In this document: piece after piece, positions 31,876-41,915 of the stretch
Numbering within the stretch: the first letter of the stretch is position 1
How the letters are laid out: every line of letters begins with the position of its first letter
Assembly (NCBI GenBank): GCA_026573805.1
Contig: JAIUSX010000014.1
Coordinates: forward strand, 6,076,001-6,140,000
Direction of reading: 5' to 3'
Origin: Hesperophylax magnus
Taxonomy: Eukaryota > Arthropoda > Insecta > Trichoptera > Limnephilidae
DNA length: 64,000 nt
Notes under the pieces: model-generated
What the model saw: only the letters and a program-made list of their open reading frames with translations
The model's database searches: none
Told to the model about the DNA's origin: nothing
Position numbers and translations under genes: made by a program

Positions 31876-32010
31876 TTTTTTATATTAGCCCCACACAGGA
31901 CGCCCTGAGGAAAAAATAATCCCTCAGGGCCTATGAAATCTTTGGGGAAGCTCCGTGGAGGGTCTTTTAGGGAAGGGAAGGAAATAGGTAAGCGGAGTGA
32001 GTAGAAATCT
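31876..32010 (-). mobile_element. Retroposon 3' end (unnamed family), copy 1
   Basis: Minus strand carries AAAGACCCTCCACGGAGC, ATAGGCCCTGAGGG and a terminal CTAATATAAAAAAA. The same words in the same order end the plus-strand repeat at 58080-58203, so this is a poly(A)-tailed interspersed repeat. Confidence 0.6.
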
Positions 32011-33180
32011 ATTAGGTGGGCAAACGCATCCGCTGCCAAGACTTAGACAAACCTCACCCCATGATCCAAGGCAACACTCGTAATCAAAAAAAGTAGCGAA
32101 TCACTTTGGGTGACCTATGGCATTGGTTATCCAATAAATGGTTTCCGTTGAGGTAGACCCATACCCGCCTCCTAAATTGATTGCGTCTTAGATGAATTAA
32201 TTAGTCTATTTTTTTTTCAACGGACGTTGTATTTTGCATGGGATTAGAGACGTTTTTAATTCTTAAGACTAGTTGTACACCGGCATGCATTGCTGTGGCT
32301 CAGTCTGTCTGTGCAGATAGATAAACAACAGCGCATTTTGCATTTAAGTCCAACAGATGGCGCTGTTTTTCACAACAGCGTGTGTATTTACCTATGACAT
32401 CTATATAATATAGATAAATATAAAAACACGTGCATATTCGAATACAACGTTGTGTCAAAATTTGAAGCGATCGGTAAAGAACTTTCGGAGATTTAAGAGT
32501 TTTAACAAACGAAAATTTACATTTTTATTTCTCGTATATAGAAGACCCATAGATAAATAGATTACCCGCTTATAACATCGAAGAACACTAGTCAAATGTT
32601 AATAATATTTTTCACTGGAGTTCCTTATTCATAATATCAATTTTTTTATTTATGACCAGAGCGGTTTCACATTATAACGGGCATCTTCTGACAATCCAAA
32701 AAATACATTATAAAATTGAATTCGCAGTTCGGGATTAACACACGCCACCTTTAGATTCGTAGCTGATAATCATTACAGCTCAACTACGGATGTCGTAATA
32801 CGTATCAATAATATGATTAGGTAGCGTCGATTTTGGATAATTTTTATCTCAGCAAAAACACCTAAATTAGATGACTCGCCAAAAATTACAAATGAAAGCA
32901 AATTTTTCTGTGATAATATTATCTTAAAATGCGTAAATAGACATACTATCTTCAATTGATTTATCGCGTGATAGAGAAGCTGTCAATCATTAACTTAATC
33001 ATTTCATTAGCTACGGCAGGATTAAAATTCAGACCATTTTCATGTCAACTAATTTGGCGTCCATCACGATAGTATGTTATTGATTGGCCCAATATGTGAT
33101 TATTGGTTTTATGTGTAATGTGAATTAATAATCGCTGGCAATAATACGAAGTCATGTGAAGGTGAAAAATATCGATATTT
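32011..33180. other. Intergenic stretch
   Basis: No coding signal or repeat family recognised; contains CAACAGCG / CGCTGTTG words around 32326-32372. Confidence 0.35.
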
Positions 33181-33260
33181 GTGGTAATGAGGAGGCTATG
33201 GGTTCGAAACCAGAATGGACAAATAAATAAGAAACAAAACTGACGAATAATAAATAATAA

Positions 33261-33350
33261 GGTCTCAATAGTTTAGTGGTTAGAGGCGTTGTTTCGTCTG
33301 GGTTCGATTCCTAGTTAAGACAGTTACCTTTTTTTCTTTGTCTTGTTCTG
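33261..33350 (+). mobile_element. tRNA-derived SINE, family 2, second copy
   Basis: GGTCTCAATAGTTTAGTGGT at the start, GGGTTCGATTCCTAGTTAAG for the B box, then a T-rich tail (CCTTTTTTTCTTTGTC) shared with 28160-28234. Confidence 0.6.
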
Positions 33351-33499
33351 TTTCATGATTCGTTTGGATTTATTAGTATTATCTTTTTTAATGTATTTTA
33401 AATAAAACAGTTAATTATTAGTGTGCGGTGTTGACAAAACTTCATCACATTTGACCATGACTATCAAATCCCCTCGGCCTATTTCAGTTTTTTAAACAT

Positions 33500-35912
33500 A
33501 TTTTTTTATTTTATTTTATTTTATATTATTGAAACAAACAGTACATAATTTACAGAGATGAAACAATATACAGGAATAAGATATTTCATGTTGTGTACCT
33601 ATGATATGTTTCCTTGTAATGTCTGCTAAGTGGTATGTTTATTCCTTAATTACCAGGTGACTTGTGTAGTTTATAGGTGTGTGTGTGACGTGTGTAATGT
33701 GTGTGTGAGTGTTTGTGTGTGTGTGTGTCTGTATGTATGCGCATTGAATTCTTTAAATTATTGACATGATGCCACGTTTGAATTTGGGCAGTGAATCCGA
33801 AAAAATGTCAATGTTAGAGTTAATACAAATATTATTTAGAGTATGAAGAGCTCGGTTAATTGTCGAATTAGATGCTGCATTTGTTTTATAATTTAGCGTG
33901 TGGAATAGCACTGTATGTCGTGTACGTCTCAAAGGTATGTTAAAGTTAATAAGGGACAAAAGTTCAGAACAGTCAATCTCATTGTTTAAAATTCTGTGTA
34001 TAAATATTGAGTCGGCTACTGCTCGTCTTCGCTGCAATGTTTCAAATGTACACTCAAAATTATTGTTGAATCTGTGGGTAATATATTTTATAAATTTGTT
34101 TTGGATTCGTTCTATACTATCTATGTAATGTTTATATTGCGGATTCCAAATAGGCGATGCATATTCCAGTGTACTTCTGACTAATGCGAAATATAACATT
34201 ACAATTGTACGCGGATTACTGAATATTTTACTTACACGTAGCACGAAACCAAGCATTTTATATGACCTATTAACGATTGAGTCAATGTGCTTATTAAATA
34301 TAAGTTTGCTATCAAGGTAAACGCCGAGGTCTTTACATTCCGTTTTAGAGATGACAGGTTCATTGTTGAGTGAATATGAGTACTTAATTACGAGTTTATT
34401 TCTGGTGAATGTCATAGTGTGACATTTAGAAACGTTTATATCTAGACAGTTAACTTTACAATACTTGCAAAGCCTATCTAGGTCACTCTGTAACGCTTCG
34501 CAGTCAGAAAGAGAACGAATAACTTTGAATATTTTCATGTCATCAGCATAAAGTACATATTTGGAATTTTGAAAACATGATCCAATGTCATTTATATAAA
34601 TGTTGAACATTAGCGGACCTAGGTGGGACCCTTGGGGGACACCAGATTTTACCTCGATAGATTTTGAGAAGACGCCGTTGATTAAGATTACTTGATTGCG
34701 GTTACTAATGTAAGATTTGATCCATCTAAATAGGTCACCGTGTATACCAAATAAGACAAGCTTTTTCAAAAGAATTGAGTGTATTACGCGATCGAAAGCC
34801 TTAGAAAAGTCTGTATACATAGTATCAACCTGCTCTTTGTCATCCATCTTGCTATGCAAGAAGTTAATGAAAAGGGTCAGGTTGGATGTCGTAGACCGAC
34901 CTCTCATGAATCCGTGCTGATTCGGTGTAATTATTGTGGAAATAGCCGAGTATAATTGATCAAAGACAATTTTTTCTAGAACTTTGCTTAAAATAGGAAG
35001 TTGGGAAATTGGACGGTAGTTTTTAACGTCATGCTTATCACCGGTTTTATAGATGGGTGTGATAACTGCTGATTTCCACTTGAGGGGAAACGTTCCTTCT
35101 GTCAATGATTTTTTATAGATGGCGCAAACCGGAAGACAGATATATTTACTACAGTTGCGTATAAAAACTCCGGGTAGCCTATCAATTCCTGGTCCTTTTT
35201 TAATATCTATGTTTGAAAGGTATTTCAAGGTGATTTCTTCATTTATTTTAATTGAGGATATTAATGTGTTGTTCAGAGGATCTTCCTTATTATTAACATT
35301 GAGTGTTGGAAATTCATTTCTAAATACCGTTGAGAAGTAATCAGCGAATAAGTCTGTAACTTCTTTGCTATCGTGTGCCGTTGTCGAATGATAGGTCATA
35401 TGTTCTGGTATAGTGGGAGATTTTCTTTGCGTCTTAACATAATTCCATATTTTTTTAACATTATTTTGTATATCTGATTCCAATCGAGCAATGTAGGCGT
35501 TATGAGTATGACTAGAAATTTTCTTTTGTCTTTTGCGAAGTATTGAGAAAGATAGGTAATCTAGAGGATTCTTGTACCGTTTCCAGGCACGAAAAAACTT
35601 TAATTTTTCTTTAGTTATGTTAATTAAAGCCGCCGAATACCATGTTGGGAATTTGGTTGATTTGATTACTTTTTTTGGAACCAGATCATCTATCAGGGCA
35701 TCAATAATACCATAAAAATGATGCACTGCAGCATCTACGTCCTGTGCATTAACGACAGAGGACCAATCACTGTTTCTGAGAGCATCATTAACTACCTCGT
35801 AGTTAACTTTATTGAACATTTTGACTATCTGGGGTTTTAGGGTGGTAGCAGGGAGAGGAATATTTAGTTCAACTATAATAGATTTATGATGTGCATCTTC
35901 GATTACAAGTGG
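33500..35912 (-). mobile_element. Jockey-like LINE, 5'-truncated, with open reverse transcriptase
   Basis: The element body runs from the 3' tail (AATAAAATAAAATAAAA-type, minus strand, 33500-33532) through a 3' UTR with a (CA)n tract to the RT ORF. It is truncated within the endonuclease, whose last residues (SPLVIEDAHHKSIIVELNIP) remain. Upstream it abuts a tRNA-like sequence. The uninterrupted frame marks a young insertion. Confidence 0.85.
33676..33740. repeat. (TG)n microsatellite in the LINE 3' UTR
   Basis: Interrupted GTGTGTGTG runs on the plus strand within the 3' UTR of the LINE. Confidence 0.8.
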
Positions 35913-35996
35913 CGAGAAAAATATTGTGATGAATCGAGTAATAAAGCTTTCCATAAGCAATCCGGAGGTCGCGGCTTCAAATCCCGGCGTGCACAA
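33753..35996 (-). CDS. LINE reverse transcriptase ORF (747 codons, 5'-truncated ORF2)
   Basis: Non-LTR retrotransposon ORF2. Motifs in order: residual endonuclease end near residue 30-50; YRPISQLPILSKVLEKI; catalytic motif A, TDFSKAFDRV; motif B, SGVPQGSHLGPLMFNIYIND; motif C, YADDMKIF with both catalytic aspartates; then the thumb/C-terminal pattern IERIQNKFIKYI. The enzyme would copy its own RNA by target-primed reverse transcription, but the missing endonuclease makes it non-autonomous. The first about 28 residues (MCTPGFEAATSGLLMES) are not LINE: they are translated from the antisense of a tRNA-like sequence and are an artefact of the truncation point. No stop or frameshift in 2.2 kb. Jockey clade is my best assignment. 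Confidence 0.9.
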   Translation of the reverse strand: MCTPGFEAATSGLLMESFITRFITIFFSPLVIEDAHHKSIIVELNIPLPATTLKPQIVKMFNKVNYEVVNDALRNSDWSSVVNAQDVDAAVHHFYGIIDALIDDLVPKKVIKSTKFPTWYSAALINITKEKLKFFRAWKRYKNPLDYLSFSILRKRQKKISSHTHNAYIARLESDIQNNVKKIWNYVKTQRKSPTIPEHMTYHSTTAHDSKEVTDLFADYFSTVFRNEFPTLNVNNKEDPLNNTLISSIKINEEITLKYLSNIDIKKGPGIDRLPGVFIRNCSKYICLPVCAIYKKSLTEGTFPLKWKSAVITPIYKTGDKHDVKNYRPISQLPILSKVLEKIVFDQLYSAISTIITPNQHGFMRGRSTTSNLTLFINFLHSKMDDKEQVDTMYTDFSKAFDRVIHSILLKKLVLFGIHGDLFRWIKSYISNRNQVILINGVFSKSIEVKSGVPQGSHLGPLMFNIYINDIGSCFQNSKYVLYADDMKIFKVIRSLSDCEALQSDLDRLCKYCKVNCLDINVSKCHTMTFTRNKLVIKYSYSLNNEPVISKTECKDLGVYLDSKLIFNKHIDSIVNRSYKMLGFVLRVSKIFSNPRTIVMLYFALVRSTLEYASPIWNPQYKHYIDSIERIQNKFIKYITHRFNNNFECTFETLQRRRAVADSIFIHRILNNEIDCSELLSLINFNIPLRRTRHTVLFHTLNYKTNAASNSTINRALHTLNNICINSNIDIFSDSLPKFKRGIMSII

Positions 35997-35997
35997 G
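35935..35997 (+). mobile_element. tRNA-like fragment at the LINE 5' junction
   Basis: CCATAAGCAATCCGGAGGTC then GGCTTCAAATCCCGGCGTGC resembles the anticodon-arm to T-arm part of a tRNA (B box GGCTTCAAATCC). Probably a truncated SINE into or beside which the LINE inserted. Confidence 0.5.
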
Positions 35998-36000
35998 TAA

Positions 36001-36660
36001 ATTTTATTTGATATATTTGTGTAATTTCACAATTTATTCATCAATTACACGTTATATTTATACTGATCGAACAAAAATGTAGTAATACTTATGAAAAATA
36101 GAATTAAAAGAATGTGGATGAACGGGTTGCTAATGTTTGTCCATTGGACCTAGTTTAGTGAAACCACGCGCGTTGTCTCAGTAACGTATCTTAACTTTTT
36201 AAATCATCTGTCGAGCATTTGAACAAAAGAAATACGATTTTCGAATAAAAAAATATTATTGAATAAAATAATGTTGGTACCTATTTTATCGCTTGCCTAA
36301 TATAATAAGTACTTCCAATAAGAAAATAACATAAAAACTAAGATAATATAAAAAAATTACATAAAAACTCCGACGGTAAATTCATGTTTTGGACAAAGAC
36401 ACTACCAATACCATGCTATAAAAGCTTTCAACAGTGTAAAACTTGAAATTAAAATTGAGGAAAATAAAAATAAATTCACACACAAAATTACAAAATGGAT
36501 TAAAGAACAAAAAAGACAATTTTACCAAAATGTCATAGCATAAAATAAAAATAAAACCTACACGTAACACACAAAACCAATATAAACACACATCACTCAC
36601 AAACACACAAGATTAAATTTTAAATGTATTATTTTCTCTTTAAATGTATTATGTAGATTA
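36001..36660. other. Intergenic stretch
   Basis: AT-rich; no gene or repeat family recognised. Confidence 0.35.
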
Positions 36661-36676
36661 TATTTTCATATTATAA

Positions 36677-36773
36677 CATGAAGGCCTTAGCACGGACAAG
36701 CCACCCAGTGAGGCCAAATTACTGGAAAACTTGAAATGTTAAAAGTATTGTACCAAATAAAAAAAAAAAAAAC
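36677..36773 (+). mobile_element. Poly(A)-tailed retroelement 3' end
   Basis: ATGAAGGCCTTAGCACGGAC, GCCACCCAGTGAGGCC and an ending GTACCAAATAAAAAAAAA. No protein signature; 3' end of a LINE or SINE inferred from the tail only. Confidence 0.4.
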
Positions 36774-37514
36774 TTTTAGAAAATGTTATTACAAATTACA
36801 CAGGTATATTACGCGTTGCTCACTAACCCAAGCACCAACAATCGAAATGAATATGTTTAATTATAAACTCCACTAAATTAAAAACAATACGATCAACAAC
36901 CATTTTCGCAAAATATAACATTAAGATAAATTCGTAAACAAAGTATTCACAACAAATTGAATATACATGTTTTCAATGTACAGTTGAAGACTTTCGCTAA
37001 GGTGTTGAATGTTTTGCAGTTTTGTCCCACTATCCCATTTGTATGCAGGTTAATTATGTTATTCCAATTAAAGAAATTAAATAAAGTCTTATTACAATAT
37101 TTGTGTCTTTTATCAGAGCAGAAGAAACAAACGCCCAGAATAAATCGTCGCTTTAGCTTTGTTTTGTAACGTGATACGAATAGTCAAACATACTATAACC
37201 TTCTTGTAACTTTTCTATGTCCTCTCTTCTACCTCCTGCCGTCTCAAAACTCTTCACAAATGAAACATTGTTCATTGAAGAAGAATATAATAAATATAAA
37301 CGAAACGTGAAACCGTTAACCATTCGAACATTGTAACCTAATTCTTTTATATAATGTTTGTCTCGTATTTCAAATTCAGAATTAACGATATCACTTTGCA
37401 AATAATTTTTCCCTTTTTTTGTATTTCTTTCTTACATTTCCGTTCTTTCAACAAGTAAAGTTATTTATTTAATTTGATTTATTTATAAAAACTTTTCATA
37501 AGGGGGTTAGTATA

Positions 37515-38150
37515 CACATGTGCAGTTTTCTTGACCGAGAGACCAATTATAGATCTTTCCATTATACCAAATCGTTTTATATAACAAAAGAGTATATTCA
37601 ACTATATATCTCCCCATTATACCAATACGTTGAATACAACAAAAGAGTATGTTTAACTATAAATCTCTCCATTATACCAATACGTTTTTCATAACAAAAT
37701 ATTATATTTAACTACAGATCTCCATATAATGTATATACCTTGTATATAACAAAATATTATATTTAACCATATACCTACTCATTATATTAATACGTTGTGT
37801 ATAACAAAATAGTACATTACACTATAGATCGACCCATTATCCCAATACGTTGTATTTAAAAAAGAGTATATTTAACTCTAGATCTACCCATTACGCCAAT
37901 ACGTTTTTATATAAAAATAAAGTATGTTTAACCATAGATCTTCCCATTATACCAATACGTTGTATATAACTGAATAGTATATTTAACTACAGACCTACCC
38001 ATTATACCAATACGTTGTGTATAACAAAATAGTACATTAAACAATAGATGGACCCATTATACCAATACCTTGTATTTAAAAAAAAGGATATTTAACTCTA
38101 GATCTACCCATTACGCCAATACGTTTTATATAACAAAATAGTGTATTTAA
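37515..38150. repeat. 55-bp degenerate tandem array, ~11 copies
   Basis: ATTATACCAATACGTTGTAT ... ACTATAGATCTACCC repeats with a 55-bp period (37561, 37616, 37671 and on). Copies are diverged, so it is older than the 46- and 64-bp arrays. Confidence 0.9.
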
Positions 38151-38215
38151 CTATTAACTAGTATTACAATGGTAGTCCAAAAGGAAGTAAAAAAAATGTA
38201 CGATAACTTATGCTA

Positions 38216-38491
38216 TGAATAAACAAAAGAAAAAGATAAAAGTGCATTTATTTTTTTGTTATTTGTTTTTGGGGTGTTATGCGGTGTTGGGCTAACTCCT
38301 TCTTTTGCCAACTTTTCTGACAACGTTACAGTGTCCATCATCAGGGCATGGACATGTCCGACATTTGCCCTGATGATGTAACGTTATCCGAATCGTTGGC
38401 TAAAGAAGGAGTTAGCGCAACACGGCATAACACCCCAAAAACAAATAACAAAAAAATAAATGCACTTTTATCTTTTTCTTTTGTTTATTCA
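38216..38491. mobile_element. Foldback MITE, copy 2, with ~100-bp arms
   Basis: Left arm TGAATAAACAAAAGAAAAAG through GTTTTTGGGGTGTTATG; the right arm is its near-perfect complement ending CTTTTTCTTTTGTTTATTCA. Inner CCCTGATGATG and GTTGGCTAAAGAAGGAGTTA match copy 1 at 14206. Here the arms are much longer. Confidence 0.88.
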
Positions 38492-38659
38492 ACAAATAAC
38501 AAAAATACTTTTGGCCGCGAAAATCTTAAAACATAAGTGAATATGTATTTACTTTTTTGTATTTTATGAAGCTATATTGAATTATTTCTTTGCGCCCGTA
38601 CGTATGCAACATGAATATGAATACATAATTTTGTCCGTACAAAAACTCAATTATTTCAA

Positions 38660-38880
38660 GAAAGGCATACAAATACATTGTATCGGCGATTCAATCAAAT
38701 GTCGTATTTGTAAACCTTTCTTAAAAGAATTGAGTTTTATTGTGGACAAAACTGTTTATTTGTTTTCATATTGCTTATGTATTGTCGCACAAATAATTCG
38801 TCTTAATATTAGCATAACTTTCAAAAAGTCTATTTTCATAAAATAATCAAATTATCGCCATCTATGAACGCGTAGATTCT
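38660..38880 (+). repeat. Interspersed repeat, partner of 27273-27500
   Basis: Shares CGATTCAATCAAAT, AAAGAATTGAGTTTTATTGT, GGACAAAACT and GAACGCGTAGATTC with the other block, same strand and order. Confidence 0.5.
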
Positions 38881-39241
38881 AAACACGTTGCGTTATATTT
38901 AGCGTAGCCGGGTAGTAAAATTAGTTGAACAGCGGAAGTGTTGTAAACTTAATATCTGATTGTTGGAAAGAAAACGTATTTTACTGTGCCGATCGTAAAA
39001 TATTTAAATCAAATATTTTTTGTACAACTTTGATAATGCTATGAAATATGTGACTTTTTTGTAAAATCTTGCGGTGAAACTAGTTAAAAATAAAGCATAA
39101 TTTAAAAATAATATGAGTTATAGATATTTTTGTATAAACTTTAACAACGTCACGCCTTTTTTTAGCTGATCCACATATTTAAGAGTTAATCAGAACAGAA
39201 ACACAAATTAAAAAACAATAAATGCATTAATTAGCACTTAC

Positions 39242-39380
39242 TTCGAATCATGATGACCGAAACGCAAAACAACTCGCGACTACGGCGGACAAATTAATTG
39301 TGATGAGTATTTGTCAGTCGAATATCTAATGCGAGACCTTTGTGATAAAGTCTCCCCACACGCGAGTCAGGTACAGATAC
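39242..39380 (-). promoter_or_regulatory. Candidate first exon and promoter region of APN gene A
   Basis: A consensus donor (GAA/GTAAGTGC) sits at 39241 on the minus strand. An ATG at 39251-39249 (ATG ATT CGA A) would, if spliced to the acceptor at 26736, read in frame into MTSLII. The flank up to about 39440 has several GATA-type motifs (CTATCA, TATCAC, TGATAAG), the kind that drive gut genes. Alternative donors that could do the same job are at 31234 and 45535, and in-frame joining has a one-in-three chance, so this is a candidate only. Confidence 0.25.
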
Positions 39381-39399
39381 TCTTACCTATCATATTTAA

Positions 39400-40020
39400 T
39401 TAGATCACTATCACTACCTAATTCTAACTGATAAGAATCCGGCGATCTACGTGTAATAAAATAACTCTTACGCCAGCCGGCAGATTAGAATTCATATTAT
39501 ATAGACCGTCTAACACATTTACGAGTATATCACGATACAAAACCTACAATGTTGATAATCTTTATTAATGAAAATCAAAATATTGTAGGGTAAATTATAG
39601 GGAGTTTACATCTCTCGAAAATAATAACAATGTTTACTTTTCCCTACATTTATGTGAGACTGGTATCATTGTAAACTCGCGCGCGATACCTCGCGCGGCA
39701 AATGTTTCATTCTCTCTCCAGTGGTCTCAACCGCCGGTTTAGCCCTAAATCCCCTCTATCGTAAGGGATCTACTTTTTTCATAAAATTATTGTAACGTGA
39801 GTTTGTTAAAATAAAACTAAATTTAAAATATTCGAATTCTGATTTTACACACCGAGAGTAACCACGCAACCTTGGATTCTGCGGATTTGAGAACCACAGA
39901 ATCATCCAGCCAAAAATCCATTTAAATTGGCGATAATTCAAAATCCTCCAAAATATTTTCATAATGCAAAATACGACTGTTTGCCTATAATACACTAATA
40001 CACCTAATTGGAGATAGTTA
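39400..40020. other. Intergenic stretch upstream of the candidate first exon
   Basis: Includes a GC-richer part (39660-39740, GCGCGCGATACCTCGCGCGG) and several GATA-type words at 39390-39440. No coding signal. Confidence 0.35.
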
Positions 40021-40028
40021 CGAAAAAT

Positions 40029-40795
40029 GAATAATTATTTTAAACAATTATCTGAATAATGTATCAAGATGGCTTAAGATTAATAAACTAAAATTGAATG
40101 CAAAAAAGATAAAATGTACGATAACTGGACATAAAGTAGACGTGCATCGAAAGTAAAATTGAAATTGATGTTGAAATTATTGAAAATGTTACGAATATAT
40201 AATTCTTAGGAATTATATTAGATTCCAAGCTAGCCTTTAATAAGCATGTTGAGTATACACAACAGAAAATAGGAAGATTTCTTTTTTGAGAAAAATTCGT
40301 TAAATAAATTTCAAGATAAACTGCAATCACTATATACAATTTCATTATTGCTCCACATTTTAACTACTGCTGCATAAGTCTTTTCTTATGTAATGACGGA
40401 AAACAAAATGGTTTGCAAATCCTACAAAATAAAGCAATGAGATTAATACCTAGGCGAAATTGAATTTCAAAAGTAACTATAATGCTAAAGGAATTAAATT
40501 TGCCAACAAAGAAATAAAAAAATCCTATTACCAAAATACTTTCCAAACAAAATTATATACAACAAGGACATTCGTAGACAAAACCCAAGAACATGTAATG
40601 AAATTATATACAACAAGGACATTCGTAGACAAAACCCAAGAACATGCAATGAAATTATATACAACAAGGACATTTGTAGACAAAACCCAAGAACATGCAA
40701 TGAAATTATATACAACAAGGACATTCGTAGACAAAACCCAAGAACATGCAATGAAATTATATACAACAAGGCCATTCATAGACAAAACATAGAGG
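40029..40795 (+). mobile_element. LINE RT fragment (family X), with an internal 51-bp tandem duplication
   Basis: Reads NNVSRWLKINKLKLNAKKIK, then FLGIILDSKLAFNKHVEYTQ and LQILQNKAMRLIPR with stops between. It is homologous to 42713-44180. From about 40549 the segment coding IYNKDIRRQNPRTCNEI is repeated almost identically about five times (51 bp each). Confidence 0.8.
40549..40795. repeat. 51-bp in-frame tandem repeat in LINE coding sequence
   Basis: TTATATACAACAAGGACATT ... ACCCAAGAACATGCAATGAAA recurs every 51 bp, five times, with few differences; a multiple of three, so all three frames stay open over the array. Confidence 0.95.
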
Positions 40796-40799
40796 GAGA

Positions 40800-41285
40800 T
40801 ATCAATGCCTACCTAGCAGAAAAGGGTTTGGAAGGTACCAATATTGAAAGAATCAACCCTTTCCGACCTACGTCTTTCAACACCTTTAAACTTTCTGTCA
40901 AAGCGATCGAAGTAAAGAAATTCCTGGCAGAAGAACTCTGGCGGGAGGGAATTGTATTCCGAAGATTTATAGAATCGCGCATATCAACTAAACATCAAAA
41001 TGACAAGTAATAATTTAAGAATTATATCCGTGACCTGCAGATCGGTTCGCAGTTCTGTAAAATTTATACATGATCTTTGCGAATTACACGATATTATAGT
41101 AGTTCCAGAAACGTGGTTACTCCCTACCACGGAGGAAGGTAGGAGCCATATTGATAGAAAATAAATGTAATAAATAGTAAACAATGTAATAATATATATA
41201 TGTAATTAATAGTAAATTATAAACGTGTATAGTTGGATGTATAAATGGCTAAAATAAAATTAATACATACAAAAATAAAACTAAA
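40800..41285 (+). mobile_element. LINE fragment: ORF1 C-terminus overlapping start of ORF2 endonuclease
   Basis: Frame 1 reads INAYLAEKGLEGTNIERINP and FKLSVKAIEVKKFLAEELWR, then EGIVFRRFIESR, the C-terminal domain typical of LINE ORF1 proteins, ending TAA at 41008-41010. An ATG at 41000 opens a second frame, MTSNNLRIISVTCRSVRSSV then DLCELHDIIVVPETWLLP, the start of an apurinic endonuclease (the Q-E-T-W-L motif as P-E-T-W-L). It stops at about 41163 and runs into a 3'-UTR-like AT-rich tail, so almost all of ORF2 is deleted. Confidence 0.75.
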
Positions 41286-41459
41286 CACAGCTCGTGCGCC
41301 AGAGCGAACGAGCGGAATAAAAAGATACTATCAAACACGCCTACCATCTTGAAAGGATTGAGCGGACCTCAAACGCACAAACAGAGAGATTAAATGTCAG
41401 TCAGTTATATAACTTTACTTTTTGGTGGAAATATGTTTTATTCGACGATCCGAGATGCG

Positions 41460-41915
41460 CTTAACATCAAACTCTTGCTTCTTTGTAGAAAAGTTGCAAA
41501 TGAGATGATTTGAGCACGTAGTAAGAATATTATAAGACCGATTACCACTGAAAATACTGAGTGAGATTCCAAAACGAAGACGTCTAGTGGGACGCCCCTG
41601 GCAAAGTTGAGAGAAACTTCAAAAACTGCGCGAAGAGTGCCTGTACCTGTAAAAATAAGACATTTCTAACTCAACACCATTCCAAATAGATTCACGAGAA
41701 TACGTAAAAGCCACTAAAAATGGGCGTTCATTTTAATTATTTAAATTAACATATTAATTATAAATGCCTAATCAGATACTTGAGTCGGACCTTGTCAAGA
41801 GTCAGAGTAACAGAAGACTATGTATGAGACGACGTTTGAATGTGAAGACCGAGATTTTGGTCGAGTCGTCTCTGTCTACCCCTGCGGAAACAGTGTAATT
41901 GTTAGTTAGATTATT
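41460..41915 (+). mobile_element. RTE-type LINE remnants
   Basis: Broken frames read LPLKILSEIPKRRRLVGRPW (about 41545-41605) and ILESDLVKSQSNRRLCMRRR with LNVKTEI (about 41780-41860), the G-R-P and L-V-K-S-Q-x-N-R-R-x-C-M-R-R landmarks at the C-terminus of RTE-like ORFs. Confidence 0.65.

Noticed and set aside
35912..35996. N-terminus MCTPGFEAATSG as real LINE protein
   Set aside because: It is antisense to a tRNA-like sequence, so the first about 28 codons are fused non-LINE sequence.
37153..37401. Separate small protein-coding gene
   Set aside because: 82-codon open frame with no motif, no splice context and an AT-rich flank; could be chance.
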